Assembly: GCF_001949145.1 (NCBI RefSeq)
Contig: NW_019091355.1
Coordinates: 1,757,107 to 1,821,106, forward strand
Length of the DNA: 64,000 nt
From: Acanthaster planci
Taxonomy: Eukaryota > Echinodermata > Asteroidea > Valvatida > Acanthasteridae
Reading direction: 5' to 3'
Shown piece by piece: positions 1 through 11,964 of this stretch (position 1 is the first letter of the stretch; the number at the start of each line of letters is the position of its first letter). The translations under genes and the position numbers were made by a program. The notes below the pieces were generated by a model, which was given only the letters and a program-made list of their open reading frames with translations, was not told the origin of the DNA and made no database searches.

Positions 1-809
1 CTTCGAGTCCATGGTGTCACATCCGGTAGTGCACCGGGCATGTTCCCAAGCTGCAGAGCCTTCTCCGGCTGCTCCAAGTACAGCAGGCTTTCTCCGGAGT
101 TTCACTTCCTATTTTGCCGTCTGGCCATCAAGGGTTGACTTTCAGGGACCACGACCAGGAGAGTGCAGTCTGATGCAGATGCAGATTTCAACGATTCGGC
201 GTGTGGGTTGTTGTGATTCAGTCGACATTTGAACCAGGGAGGCGACTGGCCTGGACGCAGCCTTGAGAGGTGGTGGGGCGGTGCCTTTGCGACCAGGGGA
301 CGAGGTTACAGGTCAGAGAATTCCAGCCAAGCTGAGGACGCATCGCACCCCTCTGCCTACCCCAAGGACCAACATACAAGCACTGATTGCCGCTCATCGG
401 TATCTGTGTCTTTAAAGACGTTCCTTCGAACTGTGGAAAATGTAAATTGGGGGTCATCTTTACCTGAGACATGCATGTTGCATGAAGTACACAGAAATTC
501 GTTCAACATCGCCATATCCTGTCGCAGAGTGAGCATAGGAGTTTTGAAACAGCAATGTTGAGGTCTGTGCACCACACACGATTTTATTGCAGCAGATTCA
601 GTGGTCGTTGCAACACTGCGCACAAACAGTAGTCGTTCTCGGACTTTATGACTCTGCAGTACTTTACTACTCCCCGAAGCACGTAAACGACCATCATTTA
701 GATTGACAATGTAGCCAGTATTGGATTAGATTGGGTGACGGAGAAATCTTGGACTTTATTATCAGAGAAATCTCTGACATCTAAGATCGTTTGACAGAAC
801 CCGTTCAAG
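1..809. other. Upstream flank of the synaptopodin-like gene
   Basis: No gene is supported here. Overlapping open frames of 70-110 codons occur on both strands between 11 and 623, but they have no recognisable motif and no convincing splice context. The stretch could hold 5' untranslated sequence or promoter for the coding exon that begins at 810. No TATA box or other core promoter element stands out. Confidence 0.4.
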
Positions 810-1142
810 ATGCCCATCTACGCCACCAAGCCCAGAATCGAGTGGCCAGCGGTGTATTCGACCACCGCCCATCCTCTTCAGTTCGTCAAACATGAGCTGG
901 ACAACAATAAAACCAACACTTTCCCCAGGACTAGGAGGCGCATTTCCCCGTGCACTTCGAATGGGCTACCTTCCGTTCTGGCGGATCGTGAAGGGGTTGA
1001 AATCATCCAGTTACCTGGCGACGAGACGGGCCGTTCTGGGGTGGCGATTACCATCCCTCCTTGCAAAGATGCGACGACTGTCATTGTTCGACTACCCAAC
1101 AGTGCAGGCCCAGGAGAGAAAATTGAAGTGGATCTTTCACTT
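810..1142 (+). CDS. Candidate 5' coding exon of the synaptopodin-2-like gene
   Basis: An ATG at 810 (AAG before it, so an A at -3) opens 111 codons that end exactly at a GTAAGA donor at 1143, in phase 0. The next supported exon (7579) also starts in phase 0, so the join keeps frame. The product begins MPIYATKPRIEWPAVY and ends with a segment rich in V, I and L (VIVRLPNSAGPGEKIEVDL). I do not recognise it as a domain, and it does not look like the first half of a PDZ domain, which would normally precede exon 7579. The same stretch is also open in another + frame and on the - strand, so codon evidence is weak. It may be a true first exon, an alternative first exon, or chance. Confidence 0.4.
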
Positions 1143-4100
1143 GTAAGATGATAACACATATATTCTTGTCTGCTTAATTTTGTTTGATATTCCTCGTGCA
1201 CGTATTGGCATTACAGAATACAATTGATTTTCAACATGAAGTGTACTTTCAGATTGATCAAATTGGGAAGAGTTCTTCTTGATTATCGATACAATTTTAA
1301 TCTTACGTTTCCGCAGTTAGGCCTACAACTGCTTCATCTAAATGAGGTGACCTTTTTAAAACTACACGTACATGTACATCTAACAGGTTTAATTTTTTTT
1401 ACCGAGGAAGAGCGCATCACGATTACGTGTCCCTGTATGGCAATTGCGAAATCGTCAAGGCACACTGAAACAAAAACCCAAGGGCATTTCTGAGGGCAGA
1501 CCCTTAAAGTCCACCAGGGAATGTCTTCTTTTTTTCCTGCAGTTTGACCTCAAGCACGACTGGAACTGAAACCTACTCCCATTTCAGATCAAACAAGCTT
1601 TCTTCTCTGCCTTCCACCGATACAACTTTGGGCACATACGCTGACCAAATCCAAGTACATTTTTTTTAATATAAACTTGCAAAGAGCGTTCTAGTATTCA
1701 AATCCAGCATAATGCAATATCTCTTTTTTTATACATACACAACCGTGTCAGCGTGCGAAACGTGTCACCCACAACGAGGAAAGGAAACATGAAGTTGTTA
1801 CAAGGAAAATACAAGGCGATACTGAAATAGTTTTGTGCTCGGCTGCATGAGATGAGTCACTATTCACATGAAAAGTGAAAATAAACGAGGCTTATGCGTC
1901 GAGGTATTTCAACGCAATCAAAACGACCACCGTGGTGAGAATGTTTTTACTGTACAGGGGCTTCACAAAGCAATCTATTAGACTGTACTTGTAAGTAATC
2001 CTCACCAACAAATGGACGGAAAACTTTGACAGTACTGTAAAAAATAGTCACTTATTGGACTGTAGACCTTGAGTTTGTGTCAGCCACGTTATTATAGTAT
2101 CTTCCCAACTTGCATGCAATGAATGATGTGATGCAGACTTATGATCATGCTCACATTGAGTTGTGATTACTTTTCTTCAAACTAGAAGCAGCCAAGGAAC
2201 GTATAGTACAAATTCCATACGGTAATGCCTCTGACCTTGGGGAACCGTGAAAGCAATTGTGGCGCGTCCAGAAACGTTCAACCAGTGGCGGAAGTTAAAT
2301 TTCCACTGCCGTTCGGCCCTGTTCATTGTACACTCCTGCAGCTTGTCAAAAATTAAAAGGGTTTTCGACACACCCACTATGGGTCCAGTGTTCAATCTCT
2401 CACCGCGATTGCCAAGATAACTTGTCGTTTAGTGGGACCTTGTAAATCGTTCTGGCAGTGCAACTGAATTTCAAGAATTGACACTGGATTAGTCAATAAC
2501 ATAAGCTCAGTCCGGAAATGGTTGAGGTTGTCAGTTTGTAAGTTTTCATTTGAAATAAGATTTCTCTCTGTTTGTTATAAAAAATCTTTCTAAACTGGGA
2601 ATCTGACTACATCAAAGTTGCCATCAGTTGGTATTAACGTTGTTGCTCGCACAATTTTGGCCTTTTCATTGAAAATAGAAGAAATCTATTAAAACACAGT
2701 GACTACAACAGACGGTCCAGCGTGCCATCTGTTTTCCAATGCTCTTACGAGACGGTTCATTTTTTTCAGTGTTTCTGACGCATATGCTTGCCAAGGACGG
2801 TAATAAATTCCGAGCAAAGGTTAGATCTTACATCAGTACTTCCTGAGATATGGAAGACACTTTTGGGCCTTGCCCTTCTCTCCTCGACCACAGGAAAATA
2901 TTATTTACTTTAAAGAAGATTTCAATCAAAGGGTTGTTGGCGTGTCACCTCCAAGCCAAGCCCCACTGTTGAGTTATTATAACTAGGCCTAAATGGTGTG
3001 AAAGGCAAAAACGAAAAGTGTGATTTTAGCTGTTTTTGTAACAAAGCATTGAATGCAGTCCCCCAGGGCTAACGCTGCACGTAAGTATATGTCAAAGGTA
3101 AGCCAATGTAATTATATCAAAGTTTACACAAACAATCCCATCTGCGATGGTATTTCCCCCTCTCTGTCCTACCCAGCCCCATCTATAACTTTTTAAAACT
3201 CACACTGGACGATTTAGTTTACACGGCAACGCACGGTCTGTTCTTTCGCATGCGCACAGCTCTTGCGCACAAATCTGCACCTACTAATTATGGCAGTATT
3301 TACCCACAATATTTTGCGACATCAGCATTTAATTTCCTACGCAAAGTTTTTATCAAAGAGATTAACTGTTAATATTGCCAAAAGTCCAAATCACGACATC
3401 CATTTCAGACGTCTTTACCTTAGCCAAATGTGTCTTGACTAAGGTTGTGTCCGAAACGGGCTTCCAGAGCTACGACTAGGTCTATTGTCTACGCGTCTCC
3501 ACATATTTCCAATAGAGCGAGGACTTAGACCTAGCTCTCGACAACAGATTCGGATGCCGCCAAGGTGTCATCAACTTGTCTTTAAGGTTGCTGACCGACT
3601 ACATTATGAATAAACAGTTCATCACCGGCTACCTTCAGACACACTTTCTGGGGCCGTGCGTCTCGACTCGACTGACCACTATTTTGGAAGACAATATTAT
3701 ATCCCTTGGTGCCAGCTGTAATTGATCAAACCCTTCTCTCTTTCACCGAAGGGGCCACTTTAAAAGAAGGGAGCGTTTCCGCCTGCAAGGTGTACATGCT
3801 GCACCGCTGAAGCCTTTGGGAGTTAACTGACTGCCGTTAAGCTAACGAATTCATGAACATATACATTCTTCCAGAGATACGGTCTGGGATCTAAAAAGGA
3901 AAAGGAACATTTAAAACACAATTTAAGTCTCAGGAATACATTTGTCATCGTTGTCAATACAGCCATCTCCCCAGGTGTGTATTTTCTCTAAATTGAAACA
4001 GAGTTCAGTTTCCGGACGGGGCATTTTAATTGATGCGTCAACTTTACGAGATATCCGGCTGTCAAAAACAATACTCCAAGGGGAGAAATCGCCATTTCAT

Positions 4101-7100
4101 CGCACATTCTTACCGTACGACCAGTGATGTCCCCGAGTGCCGTTCGAAAATGCCCAGTAAAGTTCCCTGCCTAGTTCAACCGTAACAATGCGGATATGAC
4201 TTGAGCGGATCTTGGCGAGTGGTCGTTGTTGCTGGCGGTTGCAGTTTATGGTCAAAATAAGTGTTTTATTAGCCATGTCCACCACAAACAAGAAAAGGAG
4301 GAAGTGGCAATTGTTCAGAAATCCCGTATGACCTATTGGAAGTCAAACATGATTACACTCCTTGAGAGACTAACACAAATTTGTGACTTGATTCTTGAGT
4401 GCAACACAATTCCTGGTGTCACATAAAAATACATTCATAGGAAAGCCAGAAAGAAAGGACAAAAAGAATAAATGGTCAAAAGGTAGCGCTTTACTAAATT
4501 CAAGGCACTGATGGTTGGCTCTGTAATCGAAAAATACAGAAACGCACAAACTGAGTTACTTTTTCACAAGCTTTTGTAATTCACCACAATTCCCACAAAG
4601 GACTAAATACGCGGAATACTTTTTCTCGATTGGCAAAGAAAACGTTTTAATTTTAGACTTAAATTTTGATTATTCCTCCATTTTTTATTGCCGTCAGTAA
4701 GGATGGAAACAGTATGAGGAAGATATCAGCTTCCGTAATGCGCCGAACTTGTTCTTCACAATCACATGAACAAACATTTTCAAATTTCGCTTGGGGTTTT
4801 CCCAGTTTCGATTCCAACAGATTATATTCTCTACCTTAGTGCAGCATCGATTCCTAAGGTAAACTGTTCGAGTCAGGATTACAAATTGTTCAAATTGTTG
4901 CAGTAGGCTTGCAGGACAAAAACCTCGTTATTCTGTAAGTTTACTCACACCAGGTCGTATATGCAAGATAGGAAGTACAAATTTCGTGGATACTTAATAT
5001 GATGACTAGTGTTCTGTGGTGAATCTCCGGGGCAAAGCAAAGTCTGGGGGTCACAAGTCGAATTTGACATTTTTTGTTGAAACGAAGAAAAAAACTGGAC
5101 AATTTCACCGCCTCCGGGTTCCTGTCCATTGCTTTGGTTGAACCTGTCTGCTCACCTGTAATATTAGGAATTAAAACTTGCTTACTGGCACTGCCTACAT
5201 GTATGTTTTGTAGCAATTACGGAATCCCCCACGGGACAAAGGACAGTTCAGAATGTTGCAGCGAGCTAAATGTAGTAGTGTGGAAGCAGGCATTTTGCCA
5301 AACCGCTCATTTTTGTCTGAATCATGTAAGGCCTGGCAGCTGTTGCTGTGCTGTCGGGACTCAATTCCCACTTCGGCGCGTGCGCACCCGCTGTTGGCCG
5401 CCTATGGCCAGATCATAATAATTGGAGACTGATAATTGACGAGGCATACCCTGAGACTTCAAATCGGACATATCCTTAATTGGGTTAATTGCACTTCCCC
5501 TCAAGGGGTGCATAAAAGGACCTAAACAGTTTAGCATGATCCCCTCTTCACATAAACTTAGATGAAGAACATGTACATGAAGGTACACACAGACACAACT
5601 CATTGATGTTGGCAATTTATAGGGGCGTCCTCTTATAAATATATCTTTGACTCATTGAAACATCCAAAATATTTCACCCTCAGTAAGGTCAGTACACCGG
5701 AATATATCTCATTACTTTGCCCCCTACGACAAGTCATCTCTATGAACCAATCCACTAATACAGACATTTATACGACCTTTGCTGAGTGACAAGGACCATA
5801 ATTTGTTTTTCGACTCAAGGCAATCTGCATAAAATAACTATGATTGTCTGCTTGGTCAAACATGTGTTTTTAACACTTCACGAGCCTTTACTTATCGATC
5901 AGGTCAATGAACTGGACAGTCCTTATTTTTGTATTTTCACTTGAGATGTCCTCTATTATCATTTGGAAAAAGTATTCTTTGAGACTTGAACATTTCGTAT
6001 GCGAAATGAAATCTATTCTCAAGAGGTTCCTGATTAGAAAGAATTTGATCGTACAGCCCAGAGGTTTACATTATATCTTTTCACGCTGTGGGTTGCGTTT
6101 ATGCGATGGCCTAGAAAGCAGGTCAGTCAATCTGAAACTGAACTAGGGCCTCTGGCAGTGAAAACCCAAGGTCGGTACCAAAATTAAGAAAATTGGAGAT
6201 ACTCCACATCTCGGTTCTCTATCTTCATGACCAATACGGGCGATTCACAATAGTGCGCCTCCACGAGTGACTGGCCAACGCGATGCAAACTCCTAGAGTC
6301 GCTCTATTGGGAATCGCACGTATTCAAGATCACTGCGCACTCAGAATGGCCCCACCCCGCTTGCCTTACCTGGCTCTACTCTGCCTTCGTCGCCCATTTA
6401 AGGCAAGAGCAATGTACAATCTTGAGCACAAAATAACGTACTGTTACTGTTTCGGAGAATTGACATGATGCGGCTTCCTTAGTGTCTGGTATCTTGGATT
6501 GGTCTTTAGTACGTGTACAACATGGCTGCTAATTAATGACTGCGTAATTGCTCTGAGAACAGACATGGCGATTGAAACTACGAATTGAATAAAAGTACTT
6601 TGGATCAGGGTTAAACGCGCCTTGAATTTGTAGGTACCTCTGACCGAATCGCGTGTTACATCACTTGCCATTGAGAAGTATTCGCTCAGATGCAAGACGT
6701 ACCAGAGCGGCGTCGGTGTCAGTTGAAATTGGTTGAGTTGTTCATTTTTGGCTGGTGTCAGCGACGTGATGTGTGACAGAGGTCCCGTGAATTACAGCAC
6801 GTGGAAATGCACGTTTCCTGCCTGGCAGACTGAGTAAGACCAGGACTGGATACGTGACAGTGCAATTGGGAATTGCAGTCAAATCGCCATATATGAAAAT
6901 TACATGTGGAGCTTCACATTGTCATTGATTACAAAACCACGAGACCAAAGTAACTTTACAGTAATTTTTTGTCTCCAGTTTTAACACATCAACAACTGTT
7001 AAAAGATGAAACTTCGAAAATGGTATTGTTTATCAATTAACTGTATATCGGTTGCACTCAAACAAGGAGGTTTCGTTTCCTTTGTGGACAACTTGGCTCG

Positions 7101-7578
7101 ATAAAATACATTTTTGTCCATCGTTTCACTAGTTTTAGCATTATTATCATCAGACTTTTGCTTTGAGTCACTTTGCAAGATGTACGTGCCTTAGTCACTT
7201 TATTTGCAAGATTTACGTGACGGGGGCTTACATGTTTGCCACCGAGATAACCATGATACATGTAGCAACTTTATTCAGCGAGAATTAGCTTGCACCCTCT
7301 ACTCGCTGATAAACAAGTTCCGCTAGTAAGAAAGTAATTGGCAAAACAGGGTATGAAAAGGAAAATAAACGCTACTAGGGCCTTTTTTATTTTTTGATTT
7401 TGCACTTCATAGTCGTTCATGCAAAAGCCGCAACCATATGTTTTCTAAAGCGATAGAAGGGTTTACTGGAAGCGCGCCACCTTCCCTGAAGCGAAACGCT
7501 GAAACGTTGTTTCCTTTTCATTTTATCTCATTGGATTAGATCCGACGAAAAAGTAAAGCTTTCAACGCCAACTTACAG
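1143..7578. other. Long first intron, AT-rich
   Basis: About 6.4 kb between the candidate first exon and the PDZ exon. Apart from a short MITE relic at 6233-6324 I see no exon with a convincing acceptor, donor and motif. I searched for a glycine-loop segment (GLGF or PWGF type) that would supply the first half of the PDZ domain and did not find one. Candidate frames at 3942-4426, 4941-5615 and 5907-6146 look like chance. Confidence 0.5.
6233..6324. repeat. MITE relic, copy 1 (about 92 bp)
   Basis: Starts AATACGGGCGATTCACAATA and ends CTATTGGGAATCGCACGTAT plus T, an imperfect terminal inverted repeat. The inner part (GTGCGCCTCCACGAGTG, CTGGCCAACGCG, TGCAAACTC) matches one arm of the longer copies at 7762 and 19886. 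Much of the palindrome is missing, so it is an internally deleted member of the same family. No clear target-site duplication is visible. Confidence 0.7.
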
Positions 7579-7691
7579 GAAGGAGACGAAGTGTTAAGTG
7601 TCAACGGCAGGAACGTTCGCAATGGGGCATGTGACATCGCCATGGGTTACGTAGATGCCGCTGTGGATACGCTAGACCTAGAACTTGTGAG
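7579..7691 (+). CDS. SYNPO2: Synaptopodin-2-like exon: C-terminal half of PDZ domain
   Basis: After the acceptor CTTACAG, the exon opens in phase 0 with EGDEVLSVNGRNVRNG and continues to DTLDLELVR. This is the second half of a PDZ domain: the L.EGDEVL.VNG strand-turn, the helix that carries the ligand-pocket position, and the closing LELV strand. In vertebrate SYNPO2 a PDZ domain lies at the N-terminus and binds C-terminal peptides of Z-disc and junction proteins. The exon ends at GTATAA leaving two bases (AG), which join in frame to the exon at 8436. A GTGAGG donor five bases earlier (7687) is also possible but would not match the next phase. The N-terminal half of the domain, with the carboxylate-binding glycine loop, was not found. 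Confidence 0.8.
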
Positions 7692-7761
7692 GTATAACTT
7701 GAGAGATCGAGTGCCAGACAATTCCTATTCTTTAATTCTATCAACCAATGAGCCAATTCGG

Positions 7762-7937
7762 AATACGGACGTTTCACAATAGTGAGCCACCACGAGATTG
7801 CAACGCGCTGACCAATCACAATGTGCAAAATTTGTCGACCCAATGCGCGTTCAGAAATGGTCGACAAATTTCGCGCACTGTGATTGGCCAACGCGTTGCA
7901 AACTCATGGTGGCGCACTTTTGTGAATTGCCCGTATC
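7762..7937. repeat. MITE, copy 2 (about 176 bp, palindromic)
   Basis: Imperfect palindrome with arms of about 75 bp. The left arm runs AATACGGACGTTTCACAATA, then GTGAGCCACCACGAG, TTGCAACGCGCTGACCAATC and AAATTTGTCGAC. The right arm is the reverse complement of these, ending TTTTGTGAATTGCCCGTAT. A short loop containing CAATGCGCGTTCAGAAATG separates the arms. No transposase frame is present, so it is a non-autonomous element. It lies in the intron just after the PDZ exon and creates spurious open frames on both strands. Confidence 0.85.
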
Positions 7938-7949
7938 CCAACAGCGTAT

Positions 7950-8050
7950 GACGCACATGAAGCGCATCCGAGGTCCTTTGGACGCGCATGCCAAGTCCGC
8001 CCTATCGGCGCGGCCCGCGCCGGGGCGGCCTATAGCGTGCGTGTCATGTT
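7950..8050. other. Short GC-rich tract beside the MITE
   Basis: About 100 bp rich in CpG inside an AT-rich intron. It contains GGCGCGGCCCGCGCC at about 8007, a perfect 6-bp inverted repeat around a 3-bp centre. Its two edges resemble each other in inverted form (ATGACGCAC near 7949 and GTGCGTGTCAT near 8038), so it could be a second small inverted-repeat element. Function unknown. Confidence 0.4.
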
Positions 8051-8435
8051 CCTGAATGGCTTTCCTTTTTTGGATTAACGAACTGGCTTATTCTAGAACT
8101 AGGGTGCCTCTGCTAAATGAACACAAATTCTTTTGATATGTGCAAAGCAGAAAAAGATCCAAATTGCAATTACTCGACGAATACTCGGTCGTTTCTGTAT
8201 TAATTTGTGGAAGTGTGAACAGTTAACTGTATATATTTTTAGACTTTTTAATAACTTGACAAAGTCACGTAGAGTTTATTTATATGTAACATTTTTTCAA
8301 TACTCCACACTCCCTCCCTTTTTCAGGCTGTCATTCGTTTCCTTGAGAACTAAAAGGATGCAGAATTGCAGAATGATCCATAATTTTGTGAGATAAAACT
8401 ACAAAACTTTTTTTTCTCAAATTTCAATACTGTAG

Positions 8436-8494
8436 ACGTGGATCTGGTGCCCCTACCATGCCGATCAACGCTTCATCCACAGAACACATGAATG
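8436..8494 (+). CDS. SYNPO2: Synaptopodin-2-like small exon (59 nt)
   Basis: Found by phase matching. The acceptor is a pyrimidine-rich tract ending ACTGTAG and the donor is AATG|GTAACA. The first base completes the codon left by the PDZ exon (AG+A, Arg). The exon then reads RGSGAPTMPINASSTEHMN and leaves one base (G), which joins to GA of the next exon to give Gly. Both joins keep frame, which would happen by chance about once in nine. The segment is a Ser/Thr/Pro/Asn-rich linker after the PDZ domain, with no recognised motif. Confidence 0.65.
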
Positions 8495-8872
8495 GTAACA
8501 CAGAGATACGACGGGTACCAACCTACCAGATTACAACTTCGCAAAAGCCAAGGCAACCAGGTACAACCAGCGATTTGTTCCAATAACTCTTTACATAGAG
8601 ACAAAGTTTCTCAAACTTATTTTCACAACTCTCTTGGGAAGTGTCATTCGCCATATTATGATGACACCCCTACATCCCCGCCAGTGGGGGCGCTGTGGTC
8701 AACCGAAATCGTGAATATTCACTCACCATGGAAAGCTTCACGGTAACCATGATACCACTCCGTAACTCTGTGTCGTGTGCCTTAATTATTCCCCGTGCTG
8801 AGGCAACATTCACAACTGTGCGATATTCACAAGTAAGTGACATTCACATCTGGCCTTTTTATTTCATTTAAG

Positions 8873-9052
8873 GACACGCCGGCCACAAGCAGACATCTAC
8901 GACTACGCATGTGCAAACTAGAACAGATGGAGGTGTGAGGGAAGAGACGATCACTAAGACAATCACAGAACGCATCGGGGAGGAAGCGAAGACCACGACC
9001 AAACGGGATGTCAAGACGTACGGTGCTCCGCAGGATACAACCGACAGCACAG
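8873..9052 (+). CDS. SYNPO2: Synaptopodin-2-like linker exon
   Basis: The acceptor TTTTTATTTCATTTAAG has a good pyrimidine tract; the donor is CACAG|GTGAAG. Phase 1 at both ends matches the neighbours (G|GA on each side). The product HAGHKQTSTTTHVQTRTD continues through GGVREETITKTITERIG and EAKTTTKRDVKTYGAP. It is Thr-rich and charged and predicted to be disordered, with many possible phosphorylation sites. No domain is recognised; membership in the gene rests on strand, phase and position. Confidence 0.75.
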
Positions 9053-9546
9053 GTGAAGACGAGTGTGCTTATTACACTTTGATTGCATTCGCATGGGGTC
9101 TGAGCTAAAAGGACGTCTCTCTAAACATTTGAAACGAAAATGTCACATCTACATGTAATTATATCTGCCGCCTCGTGTGAAGCACAAAGCAGAACAAATC
9201 GAGTCCCCTTCGGAGAAATGCAATCTAAAGTTTAAATAAATTCAAGTTGTAGGTCAAATTAGATTAACGCCTTGCAGTCGCGTCCATGTGACGTCCAATT
9301 GCTCCATAACGTTTGCTTTGAAACCTACTTAAGAGGCATCCGCGACTGACATTACGAAAATGCCCTTGAATGGAAAAATGTAATTCCATTAGAAATTCCA
9401 TCGTGCAGGGAGGGGATTTCCTATCACTGTTCCCATATCTGTATCTAAATTATGAACCTGATGATCGCTATTAATTGCTGATAACTAGACACCAACTACC
9501 ACCTGAGTCCAGTGATTATTGTAAATGAATTTCACACTCTTTCTAG

Positions 9547-10164
9547 GAACGGGCAGGCAAGGACGAGGTAGCGCTGTCACATTTCACGCTCCTAAGATCA
9601 ACGTGGCGGCCAAACCAGAGATCTGGTCGCCACCTGGAAAATCGCAACCTGTCAAGAAACCCACATTAGCATATTCCAGCAGCGCACCGGCGCATGCCAC
9701 CACAGCGCATGTGCAGTACACTGGAAGCGTGCCGACGGGGTCGGCACCGAAGCCCAAGACACCTTTTCTGGAGAGCAAACAGGAACAGAATGTGCCGACA
9801 AAGCCCATGCGCTGGGAGCCGCAGATCCATTACTCGACCACGCCCAAGATGGAGTCTGAAGCTCCCTCAACCACGACCTGGAGTGGCTCCGTCAGCGGAC
9901 CAAGACGGACATCAGTCGGTCAGGAGGTCACCATCACTTTTGCTCCTCAAGGGTTTATGGCTAAGAGGCCTTCCGTCGACATTGGGAAACCACCGTCTTT
10001 TATCGCTCCAGTTGTGGAAGAGCCAGTTTCTGCCTCTACCACAGTCGAAGTCGAAAAAAAGCCAGTTTACAAGGAGGAGCCAACAGTCATCCTGAGACGT
10101 GCAGCACCACCTCCAGACAGACCAGACAGCAAAAGCACAATCGATGAAACAGACAAATCAGAAA
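9547..10164 (+). CDS. SYNPO2: Synaptopodin-2-like disordered central exon
   Basis: The acceptor CACTCTTTCTAG and donor GAAA|GTAAGT are both strong, phase 1 in and phase 1 out. The exon encodes about 206 residues (roughly 229-434 of the joined protein), rich in Pro, Ser, Thr and Lys: GTGRQGRGSAVTFHAPKINV, then several PKSP-like and KPMRWEPQ stretches, VTITFAPQGF, and a tail of KKPVYKEEP and DETDKSES. This is the low-complexity central part typical of synaptopodin-family proteins, which bind actin regulators and 14-3-3 through short motifs. No folded domain is visible. The frame stays open to 10288 without splicing, but the donor and the phase to the next exon favour splicing at 10164. Confidence 0.85.
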
Positions 10165-10459
10165 GTAAGTTCAAAACAAGTACCAAAATTAACTTCAATT
10201 TAATAAATGGAAGTTTTCAAGCCGCAGATCTGAATTTCCGAATTAACAATTCGTCAAAAGATCATTCTCCATTTTCAGAGGAATGATGAGAGCTAGCCTT
10301 TGGGGTATATTGGCTTTGGTACAGGTGTATCGCAAATGCATAGGCATGCCAACAAATTTGCAAGATTTAATTTAACAGATTCGTCATATTTATAAGGAAA
10401 TTTAATATCACTTTATCAAATGATTCAAAGGAGATGCTACTTTTTTGTTACTGTTTCAG

Positions 10460-11763
10460 TTAAGAGGCCTTATTCGTATCCGGGAAAACACTCAGAGGAC
10501 GATCCAGAGATCACTACAGAGATGAGGATGAAGGCATGCAAGACCATAGCTGACCTACTTATGTTCCCCGCCGACAAACACGCCAAGGGAGCCCGGATGT
10601 TTGCCAAGCGGCGTAAGCGAAGTGAGCGGTGGTCGGTCGAGGGTATGGGTCAAAATGTCGAAGAGGAGAAAGACGGGGAGGAGGAAGAGGAGGCTATGGA
10701 CAGAGGCGTGGAGATTACCCTGGTTGCATCTGGGAGGAAGCCGTTACCGCCAGGCGCTGTGCCGATCGGGATGCCCCTCCCTCCACCACCACCACCACCT
10801 GAACCAGGCAAGCCTTTTATACCACAAGCGCCCCCACCCCCTCCACCGGGCACTAAGTACAGACTCAAAGTGGAGCCGACAAACTTCAAGGTCAACCTGA
10901 AAAAGAAGGATGTCTGTGAGCACAACATCGTCAGCCCCGAGCAGATGGGCCGCCTGGTCGTAGACTTGAAGGCTGCCAGCGGCCGAGGAGCTAACATGTT
11001 CGAGAGGCGCCGCCAAAGATCAGATCAATACGTCATCGATGAGAGCAACGTCAAAGCTCCCCCGGTCATGAAAAATACCGCTAAGCCAAAAGGAATCGCC
11101 TCAGCCAGTATTACCATGAAACAGGACAACCAAATACACTTCCCAAAGAAATCCCCTTGGGAAGCAGCAATGGAATCGCCTGTAGGTAGTTGCGATGCCG
11201 CTTTTGAACATATTCAGAAGAAGAGACCATCTCTTACGCAGGTAGACAGTTCAATGAAAGGGCCTCCTCCACAAACCAAACCAAAACCGCAGGCATCACG
11301 AATGGGCCACGACACGCTGTCAAAAGCTCACTCTGACCCAGCCCAAATCAGGCCAAGGTTTACAGCCAACGATCCCAATTCTGCCGTACAGCTCCCGACA
11401 GGATCTGGCTCTCCGAGTTTCAAACCTAAATTCAGCGCCAGAATGGTATCATCCGAGACTTCGCAAAGTGGCATCACGAAGTCGAACGACTTCAATCCTA
11501 AGCCTCGCGGCTGGAACTCCCCAGTGCATTCGGGCGAGACGCCCCTTGCGTCAATGAACTCGGCCGATGATGGACAAACTACGACATTCTCCGCCATAAG
11601 GCCGACCAGAGTCGGTTCAGACTATAATCGGAAGCCTCGCGGATGGACAGCCACCGGTGATGCAACCGCAAATGCTGCCGCCAACGGCAGACCGGCAAGT
11701 TACAATTATTCTAAGCCCGCTAGATTCGCTGTACATACGGGACGCGAAACTGCCGACCTATGA
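10460..11763 (+). CDS. SYNPO2: Synaptopodin-2-like terminal exon
   Basis: The acceptor TTACTGTTTCAG joins A+TT (Ile) in phase; the exon runs 434 codons to TGA at 11761. Recognisable synaptopodin-2 motifs come in order. MKACKTIADLL followed by KGARMFAKRRKRSERW corresponds to the KSIALLL..KG..MF.KRR segment of SYNPO2. A Glu-rich run (EEEKDGEEEEEAMD) follows, then two polyproline tracts (PLPPPPPPPEPG and APPPPPPG) of the type bound by EVH1, SH3 or profilin. GRGANMFERRRQRSDQYV matches GRGA.LFAKRQSRMEKYVVD. KSPWEAAMESPVGSCDAAFE and two PRGW repeats lie near the end, which is TADL. The family bundles actin and binds alpha-actinin and filamin at stress fibres and Z-discs. AATAAA follows at 11959. 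Confidence 0.92.
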
Positions 11764-11958
11764 TTGGCTGAGGAGCATCAAATAAGAGCATGCCAATGTT
11801 TTTTTCTTGAATATTACTGCTGTGATTGTGAGTAAGTTTTTGGCCGTTTACACATCCCCTTTTATTATAAGCACCTTGTTCATTTTAAACTATGTAATCG
11901 AAATATTAACTTTTAATTAATGAAAATGAAATCAGGCTACGACATGAGATCAGACGTC

Positions 11959-11964
11959 AATAAA
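11959..11964 (+). other. Polyadenylation signal AATAAA
   Basis: A canonical AATAAA about 195 bases after the TGA of the synaptopodin-2-like terminal exon. It is the first such hexamer downstream of the stop and gives a short 3' untranslated region. Confidence 0.6.

Noticed and set aside
229-623. Overlapping 88-110 codon frames on both strands
   Set aside because: Mutually overlapping, no recognised sequence, no phase link to the exon at 810 or later.
3450-3545. Loose inverted similarity (GAGCTACGACTAGGTCTATT versus the later TAGACCTAGCTCTC)
   Set aside because: Spacing and mismatches are too irregular to call an element.
4791-4875. RLGFSQFRFQ, a possible PDZ glycine loop in the first intron
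   Set aside because: The following residues do not continue as a PDZ strand, and no acceptor fits.
5074-5615. 114-codon + frame and 84-91 codon - frames
   Set aside because: Composition without motif; adjacent frames on both strands are open to similar length, and no splice sites fit the synaptopodin-like gene.
7601-8055. Several 60-96 codon frames after the PDZ exon
   Set aside because: They are created by the palindromic MITE at 7762-7937, not by a gene.
9584-11597. Long frames antisense to or out of frame with the synaptopodin exons (for example - strand 10650-10997, poly-Gly)
   Set aside because: Shadows of the real coding frame; the poly-Gly run is the complement of the polyproline tract.
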